DNA of 64,000 nucleotides from Acidobacteriota bacterium (GTDB taxonomy: Bacteria > Acidobacteriota > Blastocatellia > Pyrinomonadales > Pyrinomonadaceae). The notes beneath the pieces were generated by a model. That model saw nothing but the letters and a program-made list of their open reading frames with translations. It was not told where the DNA came from and made no database searches. Made by a program: the position numbers and the translations under genes. Where the stretch lies: positions 186,001 to 250,000 of the forward strand of contig JADKBM010000013.1 of the NCBI GenBank assembly GCA_016715115.1. Direction: 5' to 3'. Shown piece after piece: positions 60,058 through 64,000 of the stretch (its first letter is position 1; each line of letters begins with the position of its first letter).

Positions 60058-61456
60058 CAAAGCTCCAGTTTCTGACGTCGACGAAATGTCCCGCGATCGC
60101 GGCGGCGGCGGCCATCGGCGGCGAGACGAGATGTGTCCGTCCGCCGCGACCCTGGCGTCCTTCGAAGTTTCGATTGCTCGTCGAGGCGCATCGCTGTCCT
60201 TCGCTCAAAATGTCTTCGTTCATTCCGAGACACATCGAGCAGCCTGCATCGCGCCATTCGAAACCGGCATCGATGAAGATCCGCGCCAGTCCTTCGTCTT
60301 CCGCCTGCTTCTTGATCAGCATCGACCCCGGAACGACCATAGCGCTGACGCCTTTTGAAACCTTGCGGCCTTTCGCGACGCGCGCGGCTTCGCGAAGATC
60401 CTCGATACGCGAATTCGTGCAGCTTCCGATAAACACGCGGTCGATCGCGACTTCGTTCATCGGCGTGCCCGGTTCGAGTCCCATATACTCATAGGCCCGT
60501 TCGTAGGACTTCCGTTCGTTTTCGTCTTTCGCGGCCGAAAGCTCGGGGACTTGTCCGGTGATGGTCGTGCTCATTCCGGGCGAAGTTCCCCAGGTCACGA
60601 ACGGCTCAAGCTCCGAGGCGTCGATCGTCACCGTCCGGTCGAACGTCGCGCCCCGGTCGGTGGCCAGCGTCCGCCAATATTCGACCGCGCGATCCCAATT
60701 TTCGTTCTTCGGCGCGAACGGTTTGCCGCGCAGGTAATCGAACGTCTTTTCGTCGGGCGCGATCAATCCGGCACGCGCGCCCGCTTCGATCGACATATTG
60801 CAGACCGTCATCCGGCCTTCCATCGAAAGTCCGCGGACCGCGCTGCCGGCATACTCGATGACGCAACCGGTCGCGCCGTCGGTGCCGATCCGGTTGATTA
60901 TTCCGAGGATCAGATCCTTTGAGGTGACGCCGAACGGCAATTCGCCGGCGACTTCGATCAGCAGATTCTTCGACTTGCTTTGCGGCAGGCACTGTGTCGC
61001 GAGCACGTGCTCGACCTCGGACGTGCCGATGCCGAACGCGAGCGCGCCGAAAGCGCCGTGCGTCGCGGTGTGCGAATCGCCGCAGACGATCGTCTGACCG
61101 GGATGCGTCAATCCTTGTTCTGGACCGAAGACGTGAATGATTCCCTGTTCGATGCGATCGAGATCGTATAGTTTGATCCCGAATTCCCTGACATTGGCGC
61201 GAAGCGTTTCGACCTGTTGCGCGGCGATCGGATCGTTGAACGGCAAGTTCCGGCCGATCGTCGGGATCGAATGATCAAGCGTTGCGAACGTCAGGTCCGG
61301 CCGGCGAACCTTGCGGCCGGCGAGGCGCAGCCCTTCGAACGCCTGCGGTGTCGTCACTTCGTGGATCAGGTGCAGGTCGATGTAGATCAGCGCGGGCTTT
61401 CCGGCTTCCTGCCGGACGACGTGCGTCTCCCAGATCTTGTCGTAGAGCGTTTTCAT
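60038..61456 (-). CDS. leuC: 3-isopropylmalate dehydratase large subunit
   Basis: A 472-residue aconitase-family protein. YIDLHLIHEVTTPQAFEGLR, VCGDSHTATHGAFGALAFGIGTSEVEHVLATQ, FIGSCTNSRIEDLREAA and DAGCSMCLGMNEDIL hold the three Cys for the 4Fe-4S cluster. The last codons overlap one end of the palindromic element, giving the terminal FGSEFRL. It works with LeuD in leucine synthesis. Confidence 0.96.
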   Translation of the reverse strand: MKTLYDKIWETHVVRQEAGKPALIYIDLHLIHEVTTPQAFEGLRLAGRKVRRPDLTFATLDHSIPTIGRNLPFNDPIAAQQVETLRANVREFGIKLYDLDRIEQGIIHVFGPEQGLTHPGQTIVCGDSHTATHGAFGALAFGIGTSEVEHVLATQCLPQSKSKNLLIEVAGELPFGVTSKDLILGIINRIGTDGATGCVIEYAGSAVRGLSMEGRMTVCNMSIEAGARAGLIAPDEKTFDYLRGKPFAPKNENWDRAVEYWRTLATDRGATFDRTVTIDASELEPFVTWGTSPGMSTTITGQVPELSAAKDENERKSYERAYEYMGLEPGTPMNEVAIDRVFIGSCTNSRIEDLREAARVAKGRKVSKGVSAMVVPGSMLIKKQAEDEGLARIFIDAGFEWRDAGCSMCLGMNEDILSEGQRCASTSNRNFEGRQGRGGRTHLVSPPMAAAAAIAGHFVDVRNWSFGSEFRL

Positions 61457-61528
61457 TCAATACTTTTTACCACGAAGACAGACGAATACGAATTTTCGTG
61501 AGTCGTTGCGTAATCTGCTGGCGGAATC

Positions 61529-62617
61529 CTATGCGGCGCCGAGCGCACTGTCGGACGCGGCGAATCCGGCGGCGTATTCTGCGACGAGATCGCCGATCGC
61601 TCCGGTTCCGGTGGCGTTCGATTTGTCGGTCGTCAAATCCGCGGTTCGAAAACCTTCGGCAAGGACCCGGTCAATTGCGTCCTCGATGGCGCGTGCGGCG
61701 GTTTCGTTTTTCGCCGTGTGCCGGAGCATCATCGCGACCGATGCGATCGCGCCGAGCGGATTTGCGATGTCCTTGCCGGCGATGTCTGGCGCCGAACCGT
61801 GAACGGGTTCATAAAGATCGACGGCGCCGCCGACAGTCGCAGAAGCGAGCATTCCGAGACTTCCGGTGAGCACCGCTGCTTCGTCCGAAAGAATGTCGCC
61901 GAACAGATTCTCGGTCAGGATGACGTCAAAACGGGTCGGGGCCGTAACGAGATGCATCGCGCAGGCATCGACGAAAAGATGCTCGACCTCGACGTCGGGA
62001 TAATCTCTCGCAACGCGATCGACGGTTTCGCGCCACAGACGCGATGTCTCAAGAACGTTCGCCTTGTCCACCGACGTCACTTTCTTCTTTCGGAGACGCG
62101 CCGATTCAAAGGCGACGCGCGCAACTCGCTCAACTTCTGCGACCGAGTATCGCATCGTATTGTAAGCCTCCGTCGCGCCGATCGCCCGCGGCTGTCCGAA
62201 GTAGAGTCCGCCGAGAAGCTCGCGGACGATCAGGAGGTCGGTCCCCTCAAATATCTCACGGCGGAGCGGCGACGAATCGATCAGCGCCGGGAACGCCTTT
62301 GCCGGACGCAGGTTCGCAAATCCGCCGAGAACCTGGCGCAACTGCAGGAGTCCGATCTCCGGACGCTCTTCGGGCAACAGTTGATCAAATTCGGGCGCGC
62401 CGACGGCGCCGAGCAAGACGGCGTCGGCCGCCGCGCAGCTTGCACGCGTCGCCTCCGGGAGCGGCATTCCGGCCTCGCGAATTGCCGCGCCGCCGATAAG
62501 ATGTTCTTCGGTTTCGACGTTCAAGCCGCAAACGCCGGCAACTGCGCGCAACACTTTAACTGCCTCGCGCGTGACCTCAATGCCAATTCCGTCGCCTGGT
62601 AAAACAGTGATTTTCAT
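61529..62617 (-). CDS. leuB: 3-isopropylmalate dehydrogenase
   Basis: A 362-residue protein from ATG 62617. MKITVLPGDGIGIEV, DAVLLGAVGAPEFD, LFANLRP-like FANLRPAKAFPAL, IVRELLGGLYFG, VDACAMHLVTAPTRFDVILTENLFGDILSDEAAVLTGSLGML and EPVHGSAPDIAGKDIANP are diagnostic. It oxidises and decarboxylates 3-isopropylmalate with NAD+. In-frame sequence upstream of 62617 comes from CCAAAATCC words and is not part of the gene. Confidence 0.96.
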   Translation of the reverse strand: MKITVLPGDGIGIEVTREAVKVLRAVAGVCGLNVETEEHLIGGAAIREAGMPLPEATRASCAAADAVLLGAVGAPEFDQLLPEERPEIGLLQLRQVLGGFANLRPAKAFPALIDSSPLRREIFEGTDLLIVRELLGGLYFGQPRAIGATEAYNTMRYSVAEVERVARVAFESARLRKKKVTSVDKANVLETSRLWRETVDRVARDYPDVEVEHLFVDACAMHLVTAPTRFDVILTENLFGDILSDEAAVLTGSLGMLASATVGGAVDLYEPVHGSAPDIAGKDIANPLGAIASVAMMLRHTAKNETAARAIEDAIDRVLAEGFRTADLTTDKSNATGTGAIGDLVAEYAAGFAASDSALGAA

Positions 62618-62706
62618 TTTGGATTTCGGATTTTGGATTTTCGGATCACCGGGATCGATCGGTTCGCAGCTCACGATCAATCCAAAATCCAAAATCCAAA
62701 ATCGAT

Positions 62707-63879
62707 CTACGCCGCCATTGCCGTCGGGTATTGATTCGGCAAAAGCGCCAGCAGGTCCTGATCGTAAATGTTCTTTTTCTTGTCGGCCAGCGCCGTGAAT
62801 TTCTGATAGACCTCGCCGATTTCCTCGTGATCGAGTTCGTAGCCGAGGTCATTGAAGCGCGCGGCAAGCGCGTGTCGTCCCGAGTGTTTTCCGAGAACGA
62901 TGTCGTTATGCGGCACGCCGACCGATTCCGGCGTCATAATTTCATAACACAGAGGATTGCTCAAAACGCCGTGCTGATGAATTCCGGCCTCGTGCGCGAA
63001 GGCGTTGCGGCCGACGATCGCTTTGTTCGGTTGAACTCCGAAACTGATGATCGAAGACAGAAGCTGACTCGTCGGGTAGAGCTGCGAAGTCTCGATTCCC
63101 ATAAAGAACGGCATCCGATCGGCACGCACGACGCACGCCATCACGATCTCTTCGAGCGAGGCGTTTCCGGCGCGTTCGCCGATGCCGTTGACGGTGCATT
63201 CGACCTGGCGCGCTCCGGCAACGACCGCCGACAGACTGTTGGCGACAGCGAGTCCGAGATCGTTATGGCAGTGAACGCTGATGATGACGTCGCGTTCGCC
63301 GACGACCTCTTCTTTCACCTTTCGGATCAACGTCGCATACTCGTTCGGCATCGTGTAACCGACCGTGTCGGGTACGTTCAACACTCGCGCGCCCTCATCA
63401 ACCGCCGCGCGGAATACTTCGCAGACGAAATCCGGATCGCTGCGCGTCGCGTCCTCGGCCGAGAACTCGACGTCGTCGACGTATCCGCGCGCCATCCGGA
63501 CGGCGTTGCGCGTCATTTCCAAAACTTCCGCCCGGGTCTTCTTGAGTTTGTATTCGAGATGAATGTCGGATGTCGCGACAAATGTGTGGATGCGTGGCCG
63601 TCGGGCCTTCTCGAGCGCCTGCGCGGCGCGGACGATGTCGATCTCCGTCGTCCGGCAAAGAGCCGCGACGCGGGCATCGCGGCATTCTTCCGAGATCGCC
63701 CGGACAGATTGATAATCGCCCTCCGAGGCGATCGGAAAACCGGCCTCGATGATGTCGACGCCGAGAAATTCAAGCTGGCGCGCCATTCGGATCTTTTCGT
63801 TCAGGTTCATCGAACAACCCGGCGACTGTTCGCCGTCACGAAGAGTTGTGTCAAAAATATCGATTTTCTCAGGGTTCAT
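62707..63879 (-). CDS. leuA: 2-isopropylmalate synthase, short form without regulatory domain
   Basis: A 390-residue protein from ATG 63879 (GGAG upstream). IDIFDTTLRDGEQSPGCSMN, GVDIIEAGFPIASEGD, HTFVATSDIHLEYKLKK, CHNDLGLAVANSLSAV, VNGIGERAGNASLEEI and GKHSGRHAL are the catalytic HMGL-like and linker parts. Full-length LeuA is ~500 residues, with a C-terminal leucine-binding domain; here the frame stops (TAG) at LPNQYPTAMAA just where that domain would begin, and CCAAAATCC words follow. It condenses acetyl-CoA and 2-oxoisovalerate, possibly without leucine feedback. Confidence 0.93.
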   Translation of the reverse strand: MNPEKIDIFDTTLRDGEQSPGCSMNLNEKIRMARQLEFLGVDIIEAGFPIASEGDYQSVRAISEECRDARVAALCRTTEIDIVRAAQALEKARRPRIHTFVATSDIHLEYKLKKTRAEVLEMTRNAVRMARGYVDDVEFSAEDATRSDPDFVCEVFRAAVDEGARVLNVPDTVGYTMPNEYATLIRKVKEEVVGERDVIISVHCHNDLGLAVANSLSAVVAGARQVECTVNGIGERAGNASLEEIVMACVVRADRMPFFMGIETSQLYPTSQLLSSIISFGVQPNKAIVGRNAFAHEAGIHQHGVLSNPLCYEIMTPESVGVPHNDIVLGKHSGRHALAARFNDLGYELDHEEIGEVYQKFTALADKKKNIYDQDLLALLPNQYPTAMAA

Positions 63880-63926
63880 CTTTGCTCCAATCCAATGTTT
63901 TTCGGTTCCAAACGACTTGAAGCAAG

Positions 63927-63956
63927 ATGCTAACGAACTCGGCGGCCAAAAGTCAA
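63927..63956 (-). promoter_or_regulatory. Promoter of the leu operon
   Basis: On the minus strand TTGACT (63956-63951), 18 bases, TAGCAT (63932-63927), leader of ~40 nt to the leuA ATG. No T-box or leucine leader peptide is visible in the short leader. Confidence 0.5.
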
Positions 63957-64000
63957 GCTTATTAAAGTCATTTATACATAACAAAAAGTGATACGATAAG

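Overview
The window reads as chromosome from a moderately GC-rich, Gram-negative-type bacterium. Gene content and intergenic style (many short-period word repeats, an aldolase-type microcompartment, a PhaR/phasin pair, NtrYX, the response regulator next to valS) fit Acidobacteriota, probably a Blastocatellia/Pyrinomonadaceae-like lineage. This is inference from pattern; no marker gene was searched.

Layout. 1-1504: polyhydroxyalkanoate granule genes (two phasin-like genes and the regulator PhaR). 1541-3042: an IS3-family element with two A-run slip sites. 3369-7009: an MHS-type transporter and acetyl-CoA synthetase. 7012-9117: a gene graveyard with pieces of an nSTAND ATPase, an NTR-like secreted protein and an alpha/beta hydrolase around one intact secreted protein. 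9249-12938: ruvA, a hydrolase and ruvB on the minus strand, then a frameshifted rex and a small membrane protein. 13077-15837: a very compact bacterial microcompartment (BMC) operon with one class II aldolase, one hexamer shell protein, three pentamer shell proteins and a small coiled-coil/Cys-tail protein. 15947-19902 (minus): LemA lipoprotein, nucleotidyltransferase, TPM-domain protein and ZIP transporter.

20140-35676: the division and cell wall cluster rsmH-ftsL-ftsI-murF-mraY-murD-ftsW-murG-murC-ftsQ-ftsA-ftsZ, followed by an Hfq/Sm-like gene. murE, murB, ddl and mraZ are absent from it. It has a consensus-like promoter and a structured 250-nt leader with a 17-codon ORF. 35749-42198: pdxA, two response regulators, valS and nadC. 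42718-48588: DUF1499 protein, CPBP protease and the NtrY/NtrX pair with a secreted protein gene between them. 48651-50500 (minus): methyltransferase and malate dehydrogenase. 50590-52521: about ten copies of a 174-bp unit, each carrying a copy of the start codon and signal-peptide start of the amidohydrolase gene that follows. 54562-57990: secreted hypotheticals, tRNA-Leu(UAA), NfeD and a PP2C phosphatase. 58081-63879 (minus): a Cys/Met-metabolism PLP enzyme and leuABCD, with a LeuA that lacks its regulatory domain.

A theme of the window is what sits between genes: arrays of short words (ATTCCAG-type 16-mers, CAAATCG 7-mers, a 198-nt pure purine tract, GAGAAGTG-type words) and small palindromic elements with GGAGTTCCGCCTTCAGGCGG ends. 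One end-sequence of this palindromic element also lies in frame inside valS. The strongest leads are the minimal BMC operon, the 174-bp start-site array, the gene-invading palindrome in valS, the broken rex, and the nSTAND remnants.
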